Assembly (NCBI GenBank): GCA_035573435.1 | Contig: DATMZR010000021.1 | Span: forward strand, 98,791 to 162,790 | Direction: 5' to 3' | DNA: 64,000 bases | From: Solirubrobacterales bacterium | GTDB taxonomy: Bacteria; Actinomycetota; Thermoleophilia; Solirubrobacterales; 70-9 | Part shown: positions 48,819 to 57,253 of the stretch, piece after piece | How positions within the stretch are numbered: position 1 is the stretch's first letter | How the letters are laid out: each line of letters starts with the position of its first letter | Position numbers and translations under genes: made by a program | Notes under the pieces: generated by a model | The model's input: only the letters and a program-made list of their open reading frames with translations | Told to the model about the DNA's origin: nothing | The model's database searches: none

Positions 48819-49741
48819 CCAGAGGCCTCCTCAAGCGCAACGCGGGCGTCTTGGCGACCGAGCGCCATCGCCTCGCTTAGTGCTCGACGTCGAAAGCTCC
48901 AAAGCGGATAGCTGAGTTCTCGGGAGGGGGTTATTGCCTGGACTAGTGTTGGCGGTGGGCCGTCGTAGACGGCGGCGATTCGCTCGCGGAGAGTCTCCGC
49001 TTCATCCGGATCGAGGCCTTGGCCATCAACAAGCGCAGTGAGTCCATCACGAGCCCGCTCTCGCGCCGAAGCCACGGCCACATGAATCCTCGCGTCCTCA
49101 AGCGCAGCGACCACATCGTGACCCATGTTTAGAGCCAGAGCGCGCTCGGCCACGGCCCGCCAGGTCCGGTAGCGGCAAGGCGCAGAAACCGGAGGCGGAG
49201 CAGCGGCGATCGCCACTACCTCGGCTGGCCCTCGCCGCATCACATTGCGCAGTAAGAAGCTATCCACCAACGTCCCTTCACCGAGCTGATGACCCGCGGC
49301 CTCGTACGGGGCGACCCCACCGGGAGTGGCGACCGCGGCCATCAATCCGTCAACTATTGGGATGTTGCTGCCCGGGTACTCAAGAATCCGTTCCTCTCCA
49401 GCCTGGAGATCAAGAGTGCTCACTAGAAGAGTCGTACCGCGGGATTCAAGCGCCTCCTCGCTGACGTGACTCGCAATCAGTCGCCGCTGCGGCGTCCCCA
49501 CCAGGGGCCCAAGCCATGGCTGGCGAAGCGCAGGACGAACCAGATCTATGGCCCGGATCCGAGACCAAAACTCCTCGAGCGCTTCCAACTGCCCACAGGC
49601 GACGAAGGCCCCGTTCATCGCTCCAATGCCGGTGCCGGCAACGAGGTCAAATGACGGTTTCTTGCGAGCGACCCAGCCCAAGGCGCCGATTTGGTAAGCG
49701 GCCCAAGACGATCCGGCATTTAGGACGAGCGCGCGGGTCAT
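48815..49741 (-). CDS. patatin-like protein lacking the catalytic serine
   Basis: A 308-residue patatin-fold protein aligned with its neighbour: LNAGSSWAAYQIGA, then GTGIG where the nucleophile serine is replaced by Gly38, and LVDSF where the DG dyad is Asp160-Ser161. With the serine missing it is probably inactive, and may be a partner or regulator of the neighbouring active patatin. ATGA overlaps on both sides show coupled translation. Confidence 0.75.
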   Translation of the reverse strand: MTRALVLNAGSSWAAYQIGALGWVARKKPSFDLVAGTGIGAMNGAFVACGQLEALEEFWSRIRAIDLVRPALRQPWLGPLVGTPQRRLIASHVSEEALESRGTTLLVSTLDLQAGEERILEYPGSNIPIVDGLMAAVATPGGVAPYEAAGHQLGEGTLVDSFLLRNVMRRGPAEVVAIAAAPPPVSAPCRYRTWRAVAERALALNMGHDVVAALEDARIHVAVASARERARDGLTALVDGQGLDPDEAETLRERIAAVYDGPPPTLVQAITPSRELSYPLWSFRRRALSEAMALGRQDARVALEEASG

Positions 49742-50937
49742 TCGAGGAATCGCTCAATCTCGTCGGCGGCTTGAACGATCGCAGCTGAAGGCAAAAGGAC
49801 GTGACCAGCATCGGGGATGCCCACGACTCGCGTTCCCTGCCTCACGGCCGCCCTAACCCGCTCCTGATCTCCGCGGGGCGGGAATCGATCGCGATTCCCG
49901 AGGAGAACGAGAAGAGGCCGATCGATACTTCTAAGAAGAGGAGCAAAGTCGCGCCCCGCTTGCCAGAGGGTCCGCTTTCGCCCGCTTGCCGGTTCGCTTG
50001 CTCTGACCGCCGCAAAGAAGGGGTGATGGCGACCATCCCGGACCGGCCCGCAGATGAGAGCCATCAGGGGAGGCGTGGTCAACTCTTGGAAGGCCCGCGG
50101 GGCAAGCGCCGATAGCCGGACACCCAGCCGGACCGCCAGATCGCGGACTCGGGTGAAGGTTCCTATCAGCACCACTCGCCGGACCTGCAACTCTTTGCGC
50201 GCGACTATCTCGGCAGCCACCAGGGTTCCAATCGATTGACCGAGCAAGTCGATTTCTGTATCGCGAGTCTCGCGGGCCACGTTGGCGATCTCTTCGGCGA
50301 GAGCCTCAAGCGAGTCGTTGCGCTCGGTCGCGTAATCAGCGACCAGCACTCGCCGGCGCTCGGCTAAGCGTGCGATGACCGGCTGGACACTCCCAGGGGA
50401 GCCATCGAGACCGGGAATGACTAGAAGCGGCGGCTCATCTGTCTCGAGGCCGTACTCGCGAAGCCGGACCCCGATGCCACGGCGAGCCAGCTCCTGACCC
50501 CCGGCGAGAGACGATCGGCAGACGTAGCGAAAGTGGGCTAGCCAAAAGCGTCTCGTCCGGCGGTACATCGGGCCCTCGGCAACCTCCCATGACGCGAAAC
50601 GCGAGCGCCCAGGCCCGAGAGCTTCAAAGCTATAGGTGTGGCGGGCACGAAAGCCGGGCAGCGCGGTGACTTCCCATGTCACTCGCTCGCCAGGCACCAT
50701 CTCGACGATGGTGGCGATCGCTGGCATCCGGTACAGGTAGCCGGGCCGAATGGGGTTGAAGACCCAGACAATCCTGGCTCCTTTTCGTAACTCGCCGCCG
50801 GGCAGCCAGACCCAAGCAAAGCACGAATTCCAAGACGGCCAGCTCTCTGCTTCGCGGAAACCGCCCCACATTTGCTCGAGCGATAGATCGACGTCCACCT
50901 CCCCGGTGATCGGAAGTTCCGAATCTGAGGCGGCCAC
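49738..50937 (-). CDS. SRPBCC - alpha/beta hydrolase fusion
   Basis: About 399 residues. The N-terminal SRPBCC/START-like domain (about 5-150, with VDVDLSLEQMWGGFREAESW and TWEVTALPGFRARHTYSFE) forms a lipid-binding cavity. The C-terminal alpha/beta hydrolase domain (about 165-399) has the LGQSIG nucleophile Ser235 and the DAGHVLL histidine. GTG at 50937 lies four bases after the upstream stop with GGAG in front. It may hand a bound lipid to the hydrolase. Same operon as the patatins. Confidence 0.78.
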   Translation of the reverse strand: MAASDSELPITGEVDVDLSLEQMWGGFREAESWPSWNSCFAWVWLPGGELRKGARIVWVFNPIRPGYLYRMPAIATIVEMVPGERVTWEVTALPGFRARHTYSFEALGPGRSRFASWEVAEGPMYRRTRRFWLAHFRYVCRSSLAGGQELARRGIGVRLREYGLETDEPPLLVIPGLDGSPGSVQPVIARLAERRRVLVADYATERNDSLEALAEEIANVARETRDTEIDLLGQSIGTLVAAEIVARKELQVRRVVLIGTFTRVRDLAVRLGVRLSALAPRAFQELTTPPLMALICGPVRDGRHHPFFAAVRASEPASGRKRTLWQAGRDFAPLLRSIDRPLLVLLGNRDRFPPRGDQERVRAAVRQGTRVVGIPDAGHVLLPSAAIVQAADEIERFLE

Positions 50938-50941
50938 CGGC

Positions 50942-52426
50942 CTAGCTCCGCTGCCCGGGGAGGTAGACGCTGTAGAGATTGCCGACAAAAGCGTGGCCAA
51001 AGCGTAGGACAGCGCGGGTCCCACCGAGAAGACCGGGACCCGCCCCTCGGAAGGTGCTGAGCTGCCGCGCGAAGGCCAGCAAGGTGATCCGAAGGATTCC
51101 CTGAGCGACTAGCGCTCCTTCGGAGCCAGGGGCAACATGGCCGTCGAGGATTCGGGTATCGAGCGTCGTTGTGTCCGGCCAAGTGTCGAAGCCTTGGTCG
51201 TCGCGAATGTCTTTCACTCCAGTGAGGGTGAGCGCTCGTCCTTCTCGGTCCCGGAAGAACAGGCGGTAGCGCATGTGTTTGAGTCCTGGCGCGCTCCCTT
51301 CGGTGAATAGGTTGAAGCGTCCGTGCGAAACAACTCGTCGTCCCCCGAGCGCTGGGCACTCAACGAAGCCGGTCGCCACCGCCTCATGCTCGGGATCTTT
51401 TAGGAAAGTCTCGAGATCATCGACATGCATGGTCAGCTTGAATCTCAACGGTGACTTGGTGCCGCTTTGTGACCCGTCCTCCCCGAAGGTCACCGAGCCA
51501 GCCATGACCTCAGTGAATCGCACGGTCTTTGCCGGCCGAGTCGGTAGCGGCGGCGATGAGCGCAGCGGAACTCCCTCGTGGCGACACCAGCCTCGGGCCG
51601 CCTCGACCCCGGTTTCGACCGCTCGGCGGAAGGGTCCGCGGCGAAAGTTCAGCAGGTAGTGAAGCGGGACCTCAGCGTAGAGAATCTTGACCTCAATTTG
51701 GCGATCGAACTCGGAATGGCGACCTTGTTGGAGCGCCTGGTTGCTGGCCTCGATCCTCTCCAACATCCGCTTGAAGTGTCCGTAGGCCGCGGTTTCGATC
51801 ACCTGGAAGTAGTGATGAATGAAGCCTCGTCGCCATCGACCCTGCCTCGACACGGTCCAGATCACCCACAGCTCGTCGGCGCCGCGACGAATCGCTTCAT
51901 CCAGATTCGCATCGGTGATGTAGACCGGATCGATTAGGACATCCCCGGCGTGCTCGATCGGCGGAAACCACATCGGCAACGCGACGCAGGCCATCAGCAT
52001 CTCTGGCGTCATGTCTTCGGGCTCAAGAACCATCAACTCGTGGCGGGAGAAGTCGTAGGTGTTGAAGGTCGCCTCCAGCGTTGAAGCCCGGATGGCTGCG
52101 AAGTCCAGGCCCCAGTCGGTGAAGCCGTTGTCGCGGAGCGCTTCCAGCCGGGCGATTGATTCGCCAAGCAAGAAGCGAGGATTCGGCTGCACAATGCGCA
52201 GCGGTCCAAAACGTCGCCAGTTGTCGGCGATCTCTTTCCCGGTCATCTGTTGGCAGCGCATCGCGAGGTTGAAGCTGCCACCGCTAGCCGCATCGATGTG
52301 ATCAAACTCAAGCCCCTCGGCTTCATCAAAGAGGACCTGGAGCGCGCCAGCCTGGAAAGCGACCTTCACGCCGCCGCCCGCCATGATCAATGACCGCTTG
52401 CGGCGCTTGTCGAGTGTCTCAGCCAC
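50942..52426 (-). CDS. patatin-like protein with GMC-oxidoreductase-type C-terminal domain
   Basis: A 494-residue protein. The N-terminal patatin domain (15-290) has IMAGGGVKVAFQAGALQV, nucleophile Ser48 in AASGG and the IDPVY dyad region (Gly replaced by Pro). The C-terminal domain (about 300-494) with MHVDDLETFLKDPEHEAVAT, HMRYRLFFRDREGRALTLTG and a FDTWPDTTTLDTRI segment resembles the C-terminal domain of the GMC oxidoreductase at 58-60 kb. GTG at 52426 overlaps the stop of the GMC fragment upstream. Lipid-related. Confidence 0.75.
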   Translation of the reverse strand: MAETLDKRRKRSLIMAGGGVKVAFQAGALQVLFDEAEGLEFDHIDAASGGSFNLAMRCQQMTGKEIADNWRRFGPLRIVQPNPRFLLGESIARLEALRDNGFTDWGLDFAAIRASTLEATFNTYDFSRHELMVLEPEDMTPEMLMACVALPMWFPPIEHAGDVLIDPVYITDANLDEAIRRGADELWVIWTVSRQGRWRRGFIHHYFQVIETAAYGHFKRMLERIEASNQALQQGRHSEFDRQIEVKILYAEVPLHYLLNFRRGPFRRAVETGVEAARGWCRHEGVPLRSSPPLPTRPAKTVRFTEVMAGSVTFGEDGSQSGTKSPLRFKLTMHVDDLETFLKDPEHEAVATGFVECPALGGRRVVSHGRFNLFTEGSAPGLKHMRYRLFFRDREGRALTLTGVKDIRDDQGFDTWPDTTTLDTRILDGHVAPGSEGALVAQGILRITLLAFARQLSTFRGAGPGLLGGTRAVLRFGHAFVGNLYSVYLPGQRS

Positions 52427-52628
52427 CGGGAATCTCCTCAGAGACGAGGCCTTCGCTCGGATCCCAGAAGTTCCGCGCGATACCCGCTGGGCTTCTCGGA
52501 AACGACCCTGGAGGGTACGCGCGGCCGCGCTCCAGGACACAGACTTGCATGTCAGCGTCGGCGAGTCGCAAAGCGATCGGCCCACCCCCGAAGCCGGAGC
52601 TCACCACCAAGGTGTCGATCTCCTCCAC
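52419..52628 (-). pseudogene. N-terminal fragment of GMC/cholesterol-oxidase-like protein
   Basis: A 69-residue frame beginning MEEIDTLVVSSGFGGGPIAL and continuing CVLERGRAYPPGSFPRSP. This is the Rossmann FAD-binding start of a cholesterol-oxidase-like GMC protein (SGFGGG for the usual GSGFGG). It ends at a TGA that overlaps the GTG start of the patatin gene. The rest of the GMC protein is missing, but its typical C-terminal domain is fused to the patatin. Likely a deletion remnant. Confidence 0.6.
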
Positions 52629-52843
52629 CTTCCCGATTAGCGCAGCCTAATCCTTCTGCACCTCACGTGGGCCAAGGGCGCACGGCTTCCGGCTTGGACT
52701 CACGAGCGTGGATTTGCGTCGTGGATCCTGGTCGGCGCGGCCTTTCTCTGTAGCGCGGCTAGTGAGGTCGCCTATGCACGCAGTCTGCGGACACCAGCTG
52801 TAGGGGTGGCGTAGCGTGAAAGTGCTCTTTCATCCTACTGGGC

Positions 52844-53299
52844 GTGATAGTCGTCGTGCTCGTTGGTGCGCTTCTCGCCAGAATGATCAAACGGAAGCTG
52901 GGAGAGATCAGACGGAAGCGCGATAGCGCCGAAGCGATTGTTCATGAAGCAGAGTTGGAAAAGCGCGTTAGAGCAGCCCCTCTGCGAGTAACAATGCCAA
53001 CTGCGGACAACAGAAACACCTTCGTAACAGTGCGGCCTACGACTGGTGACCGATTGCCGCGGGATGTGCTCGACGAACTCGAGCACTACGTCGCACATCT
53101 AAAGGCCAAGGACATACACCGGACACTTAAGGTCGAAATATCGAGAAGGAACGTGGCACAAGCGAGAGGCGCCGTAACATCTGGATGGAGCTGGCCCGCC
53201 CTCCTAACTCAAGCTGAGAGCACGACCAGTGTGACTTGTGCCTCAGTAGTTCGCGCTTGCTCTTCGAGGCGGACATCGTGCCCGAGCGTAGGTGCTTGA
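52844..53299 (+). CDS. possible membrane-anchored hypothetical protein, frame uncertain
   Basis: A 151-residue frame with GTG start, a hydrophobic start (IVVVLVGALLARMIKRKLG) and a helical charged part to about residue 110. The remainder is low-quality. A different frame at 53218-53334 encodes DQCDLCLSSSRLLFEADIV and ends KRSQVEDL before TAG, which looks like genuine protein, so this stretch may be a frameshifted gene. Low confidence. Confidence 0.3.
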   Translation: MIVVVLVGALLARMIKRKLGEIRRKRDSAEAIVHEAELEKRVRAAPLRVTMPTADNRNTFVTVRPTTGDRLPRDVLDELEHYVAHLKAKDIHRTLKVEISRRNVAQARGAVTSGWSWPALLTQAESTTSVTCASVVRACSSRRTSCPSVGA

Positions 53300-53322
53300 C
53301 CGACGCCAAGCGCTCGCAGGTC

Positions 53323-53382
53323 GAGGACCTCTAGGAGTCACAACCGGAGCCCGCGATTGGGTCCGTGGGTGGAACGATCCAC
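53323..53382. repeat. 60-bp hairpin repeat, copy 1
   Basis: Matches 60816-60875 over 37 of the first 42 bases and then carries a GTGGA/TCCAC hairpin with loop ACGA. It begins at a coding EDL-stop sequence and ends 18 bases before the stop of the 53400-53735 gene. Confidence 0.6.
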
Positions 53383-53399
53383 GCGCCGCTAGAACGGCG

Positions 53400-53735
53400 T
53401 TAGCGCTTGACGGCGTACCCCTTGCCCTGCTTGCGGATCTGGCCCCTCTGGTGGAGCCGGCGGCCAATGGGATAAAGCTGCTGAGGCGCCACGCCCATGC
53501 CCTTGGCGATCTGACTCACGGGAGCCCCAGGGCTCTTTTTCACAGCAGTTAGGAACTGCTCCTGGCGCCGCCCTCTGGGTGCGCGTCGAGCCGTTGATCG
53601 CCGTCTCCTTCGTCTCCGGATTGGCCTCCCACCGTCCAGGTTCGCCAACGCATCTCTGAGCTTCCGAGCTTCGTCTTCCAGCTCATGGAGTCGAGTTTCG
53701 ATGACTTTGCGAGCTTGGTCAAGAACGTCTGGCAA
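53400..53735 (-). CDS. small coiled-coil / winged-helix DNA-binding protein
   Basis: A 111-residue protein. An N-terminal coiled coil (residues 1-33, ARKVIETRLHELEDEARKLR) is followed by a very basic linker (about 38-57). A winged-helix-like C-terminal domain (about 58-108) has GAPVSQIAKGMGVAPQQLYP and GQIRKQGKGY. This layout resembles nucleoid-associated or Lsr2-like regulators of actinobacteria. Probably a dimer binding DNA. Monocistronic between two lipid/oxidase clusters. Confidence 0.65.
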   Translation of the reverse strand: MPDVLDQARKVIETRLHELEDEARKLRDALANLDGGRPIRRRRRRRSTARRAPRGRRQEQFLTAVKKSPGAPVSQIAKGMGVAPQQLYPIGRRLHQRGQIRKQGKGYAVKR

Positions 53736-54004
53736 TCCCTATATCCCTTCTTTCGTTGAACCCATTTGCATCGCAAAGGCTATGCCGCAAGATACGCATC
53801 TCATCTTTACAGAGATTCGTCAGTTGTATCGCCCCACTGCACCCACCCCAATCCCGGCTTTCGGATCCGCATGGTCACGATCGACAATCAAACCTATTTG
53901 ATGGCCTGCAGCGACCCCTAGGTGAAGCGATGGAAGTCACCGCGGCACGCAGCAATATGCTGCGGATCGAACTGCCGTGGGACTACGGGCGACCGATAGG
54001 CGGG

Positions 54005-55597
54005 TCAAGCGAGCCCGGCCTCAACCATCGCGTCGGTCTGGAAGATCTCCATCAGCGTTTCGTCATCACCGAACACGGCCCGCCTCGCTGCTTTCCAACT
54101 CGCGATCTTCGCTGCGCCGTACATGTACTCGAGCTTGTCCTGGTCGATCCCGGAGTTCTTGGACCAGTGCATCGTGTACGGAATCTCAGCTTTCCGGAAC
54201 GCCGCATCCAGCCGGGCCTCAAACTCGGGGAACCGGTCGTCGTTGATCATTCCAAACTCGAACACCGCCGAGATCGGCTCGTGCTGGGTAAAGGCCAGCG
54301 TCGCATGCGAGGCGCCGCAGAGCCTGACCTGGTTGATGGAGGGGAGCCCCATCTCCCGGGCCACATCCGAGGAGATGTCGATCGTCGCCGGCGCGTCCCT
54401 CACCGAGACGGCGTATGCGCTCTCGATGTAGCCCTCGAGGTAGTAGATCGACGAGGTGTAGATCTGGCCAGGGCTGCCGCGGACGCCGTCCAGCAGAGCG
54501 AGCTTGCGGTACCGCCCGAACTCAATGCCCGTCATGATGCGGGGCGGGACCACAAAACGGAGCAGGCCCAAAAGACGCAGAATATTGATGCCGGGCGCGT
54601 AGCCGTTCTTGTCGCGGATTATCCAGCGAGGCGTCGGCGTCCGCACGCCAGGTTCGTACGGCACCTTCGGCGCGCTCGCTTCCATGGCCATCTCTGTGCG
54701 GCTGTGGGGATCGAAGATGAATTCGTAGTGGTAGAGGTTCTCCGGGGGTGCATCAGCGAACCCTCTGAGTTTCGCCTTCAGGTCGTCATGATGAATGTCG
54801 ACGATCGGCGGGAAGTCGAGCTGATAGATCGGCGCCGTCTCCACAGCCATCGCGCAGATGATCCCGAACGTACCGAAGCTGACCACGGCCGCGTTGAAGA
54901 TGTCGTCGTTGCGGATCAGTTCGGCGCCGATCCCCGCGGCGAACCCCTCGTTAAGCACCGGCTTCGACGCCCTCTCGATCCACAGGGTCCGGCCGCTGCC
55001 CGTGGCGATGTGCAGGCCAGCGACAAAGTCGGGCATCGCCCCGAAGGTGATTTGCGCGCCGTGGGTGTTCCCGGAGACCGAGCCGGCAATGGTCTGGCCG
55101 TTGCCGATCCCCGCGGCCTTTATCGCCCGCCGGTCGGCGTCCTCCTGCGGAACCAGCTCGAGGTAGGCGTTGAGCTCGGCGATCTGCATGCCGGCTTGGG
55201 CGAGCACGACGTTGCGCCGCTCGGCAGCCGGATAGGCCTCGTCGAAATACCCGTCGCCGATGTCGTAACAGCCATTCAGCAGCTTGGTGTTCACCAGCCA
55301 ACCGTCGGTGATGTTGATCCTCGACAGCGCCCAGCCTGCGCCAATCGGGAGAATGCGCTTGCGGTTGTCGCGGGCGTCGCGGATCAGCCCGTCAAGCCAC
55401 TTGCCGACGTACCGGAACATGTCGAACCCGGCGAGCAAGTTACCGTTGGGACCGACGTTGTCGACGTCGATAATCTCGGCGACCGTCGTCCTGTGCGTGA
55501 CGTGGACGCCGTTCCACGATTGCGCGCCGCGATCGTCGCGCTGGATCATTCTTCCCGCGTCAGTCCAAGCGTCCCGGACTGTGACGGCGGACGACAA
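54005..55597 (-). CDS. FAD-linked oxidase (VAO / aldonolactone oxidase type)
   Basis: A 530-residue VAO-type FAD protein: the FAD_binding_4 region (about 55-230) contains ILPIGAGWALS, IGNGQTIAGSVSGNTHG and VVSFGTFGIICAMAVE. The C-terminal part resembles aldonolactone oxidases, related to the remnant at 43 kb. Substrate unknown. It overlaps the Bor-like gene upstream by 52 bases and lies in a unit with an enoyl-CoA hydratase family gene. Confidence 0.8.
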   Translation of the reverse strand: MSSAVTVRDAWTDAGRMIQRDDRGAQSWNGVHVTHRTTVAEIIDVDNVGPNGNLLAGFDMFRYVGKWLDGLIRDARDNRKRILPIGAGWALSRINITDGWLVNTKLLNGCYDIGDGYFDEAYPAAERRNVVLAQAGMQIAELNAYLELVPQEDADRRAIKAAGIGNGQTIAGSVSGNTHGAQITFGAMPDFVAGLHIATGSGRTLWIERASKPVLNEGFAAGIGAELIRNDDIFNAAVVSFGTFGIICAMAVETAPIYQLDFPPIVDIHHDDLKAKLRGFADAPPENLYHYEFIFDPHSRTEMAMEASAPKVPYEPGVRTPTPRWIIRDKNGYAPGINILRLLGLLRFVVPPRIMTGIEFGRYRKLALLDGVRGSPGQIYTSSIYYLEGYIESAYAVSVRDAPATIDISSDVAREMGLPSINQVRLCGASHATLAFTQHEPISAVFEFGMINDDRFPEFEARLDAAFRKAEIPYTMHWSKNSGIDQDKLEYMYGAAKIASWKAARRAVFGDDETLMEIFQTDAMVEAGLA

Positions 55598-55896
55598 CAG
55601 CGCCAGCTAACCCGCGTCGGCGCCACCAAGCCCAGCGTTAGAAGGGTGACGAGCATCTGCGGGAGGCTCCGCCCGATCCTGATCTCCTCGATACCGAGCC
55701 GCTGGCCGTTGGCGAGGCGGCAGTTTCTGATGGGCAGATCCTGGCGCCACAGGCCCCAGGCGAAGCTCTTGAGCGTCTTCGACTTCCACTCCGTACCAGG
55801 CATGTTCTGCGGCTGCGAATCACCGATCCCCCCGTCCTGGTAGACCAGGTAGGTCGCCACCGCAGAAAGGCGGGATTGGCCGATGGGTCGGTCCAT
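55546..55896 (-). CDS. Bor-like small protein
   Basis: A 116-residue protein whose middle and end match the Bor-protein pattern: LKSFAWGLWRQDLPIRNCRL, then the LPQMLVTLLTLGLVAPTRVS hydrophobic stretch ending in WRC. Bor proteins are small outer-envelope lipoproteins, but no lipobox start is seen here. It overlaps the oxidase gene by 52 bases and follows the hydratase gene by 18. Confidence 0.5.
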   Translation of the reverse strand: MDRPIGQSRLSAVATYLVYQDGGIGDSQPQNMPGTEWKSKTLKSFAWGLWRQDLPIRNCRLANGQRLGIEEIRIGRSLPQMLVTLLTLGLVAPTRVSWRCCRPPSQSGTLGLTREE

Positions 55897-55914
55897 GTCT
55901 TCACTCCTCTCGGG

Positions 55915-56895
55915 TCACGTCAACTCATCCGACAGGTCGTACCTCGTCCCCTCGACCCATGGTCCCGGATCAGCGAGGTACGGCGTATCGCCGAGACGCT
56001 CCAGGTCCTCGAGGAACGGCGCCAGGCCGCGCCCCGCTGCCCGCGTTGATCCCGTCGCCAGGAACCCGGCGACCTCCAGGTCGAGTGCGCGGCTGAACCG
56101 ACGATCCATTCCGAAATAGACACATCGCTTGAGCGCCGCGACTGCAATCGGCGACCGGCGTGCGAGGCGAGCGGCAGTCGCCTGGGTCTCGCTCACAAGT
56201 TGCTTTTCGGGCACGAGGCGATGAACCAGCCCGCGCTGCAGGGCCTCGGCCGCCGTTAGCGGAACGCATTCGAGGATGTGCTCGAGCGTCCGCGCCGTAC
56301 CGAGCATGCGAAGCAGGCGTTGACTGCCGCCACCTCCCGTGATTGTGCCATTGAGCATCTCGATCTGGCCCACGCGAAGGTGCGCGGCGTCGGCCGCGTA
56401 GCGCAAGTCGCAAGCGAGCACTATCTCCTGACCGCCGCCCAGCACCGGGCCGTTGATCGCTGCCAGGTAGACGACGCTAGAGCGATTCATCCGCAGGATC
56501 GTCCGCTTCCAGCGATAGCCCATGACGATCCCCTTGCCGAGGGCTCCGCCGAAGTGCTCGAGTGCTCTTGCCAGTCCCGGCAGCCGCAGCACCGCGTTGA
56601 GGACTGGTACAACGAACTCCACGGCTCGCATGGGCAGCTGTGGGTGGGGGAAGTCCTGCATTCCGCCGAGCTCGCTCGGGTCCAGGTGTGTGAGAAAGCG
56701 GCCCTCGACGCCGCCGGTGAGAACTACCGCGCCCACAGTCGGGTCTTGATCGACACTGCGTGTGAGCAGGTCGAGGTCACGAATGAAGACCGTCGTCATG
56801 AAATTGAGTGGCGGGTTCGAGAAGCGCGCTGTTAGGACTCGGCCATTCTGCGCGAGCTTGAGCGTCTCGAGCGAAAGATCGCGGGCCGCCGTCAC
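55915..56895 (-). CDS. enoyl-CoA hydratase/isomerase family protein
   Basis: A 326-residue crotonase-fold protein: oxyanion-hole segments VGAVVLTGGVEGRFLTHLD and YLAAINGPVLGGGQEIVLAC followed by CDLRYAAD. GTITGGGGSQRLLRMLG is the usual place of the catalytic glutamate; here the sequence has no Glu at that spot, so the reaction may differ from hydration. The C-terminal tail is slightly long. First gene of the unit with the Bor-like and FAD oxidase genes. Confidence 0.8.
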   Translation of the reverse strand: MTAARDLSLETLKLAQNGRVLTARFSNPPLNFMTTVFIRDLDLLTRSVDQDPTVGAVVLTGGVEGRFLTHLDPSELGGMQDFPHPQLPMRAVEFVVPVLNAVLRLPGLARALEHFGGALGKGIVMGYRWKRTILRMNRSSVVYLAAINGPVLGGGQEIVLACDLRYAADAAHLRVGQIEMLNGTITGGGGSQRLLRMLGTARTLEHILECVPLTAAEALQRGLVHRLVPEKQLVSETQATAARLARRSPIAVAALKRCVYFGMDRRFSRALDLEVAGFLATGSTRAAGRGLAPFLEDLERLGDTPYLADPGPWVEGTRYDLSDELT

Positions 56896-57253
56896 GTGAT
56901 CGGCTCGAGTCGGTTTGGCTCGTTCGACGCGACGCCGGGCTTCCGCTGGGACTCCATTAGGTGCTTGCCCATCGAGCCCAGTTATTACTCCTTTCTGCTC
57001 GCTCCGCCGAACGTCTACGCTTGGCCGTCCCGCGCCAACTCGCGCATCGGTGCCGCCATCAGCCTAATACTTCCAGAACTTGAGCATTCCGTCGCGGCTA
57101 CGCTCGGACAGACGCCAAAGCTAGCCGCCGTAATCCTTGACCCTCGAGGCGAGCTAGAGCTTGACTCACAGACCCCCGTCCTAGGACAATGCGACTCGAC
57201 GCAGAACCCGCGGCTTGTCCACTATGCCTGGCTCCAGGACACACACCTACTAG
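56896..57253. other. divergent promoter region
   Basis: 358 bases between the divergent hydratase and metallophosphatase genes. A plus-strand frame runs through it without start signal or domain and was not taken as a gene. It presumably holds both promoters; no clear operator was seen. Confidence 0.4.
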
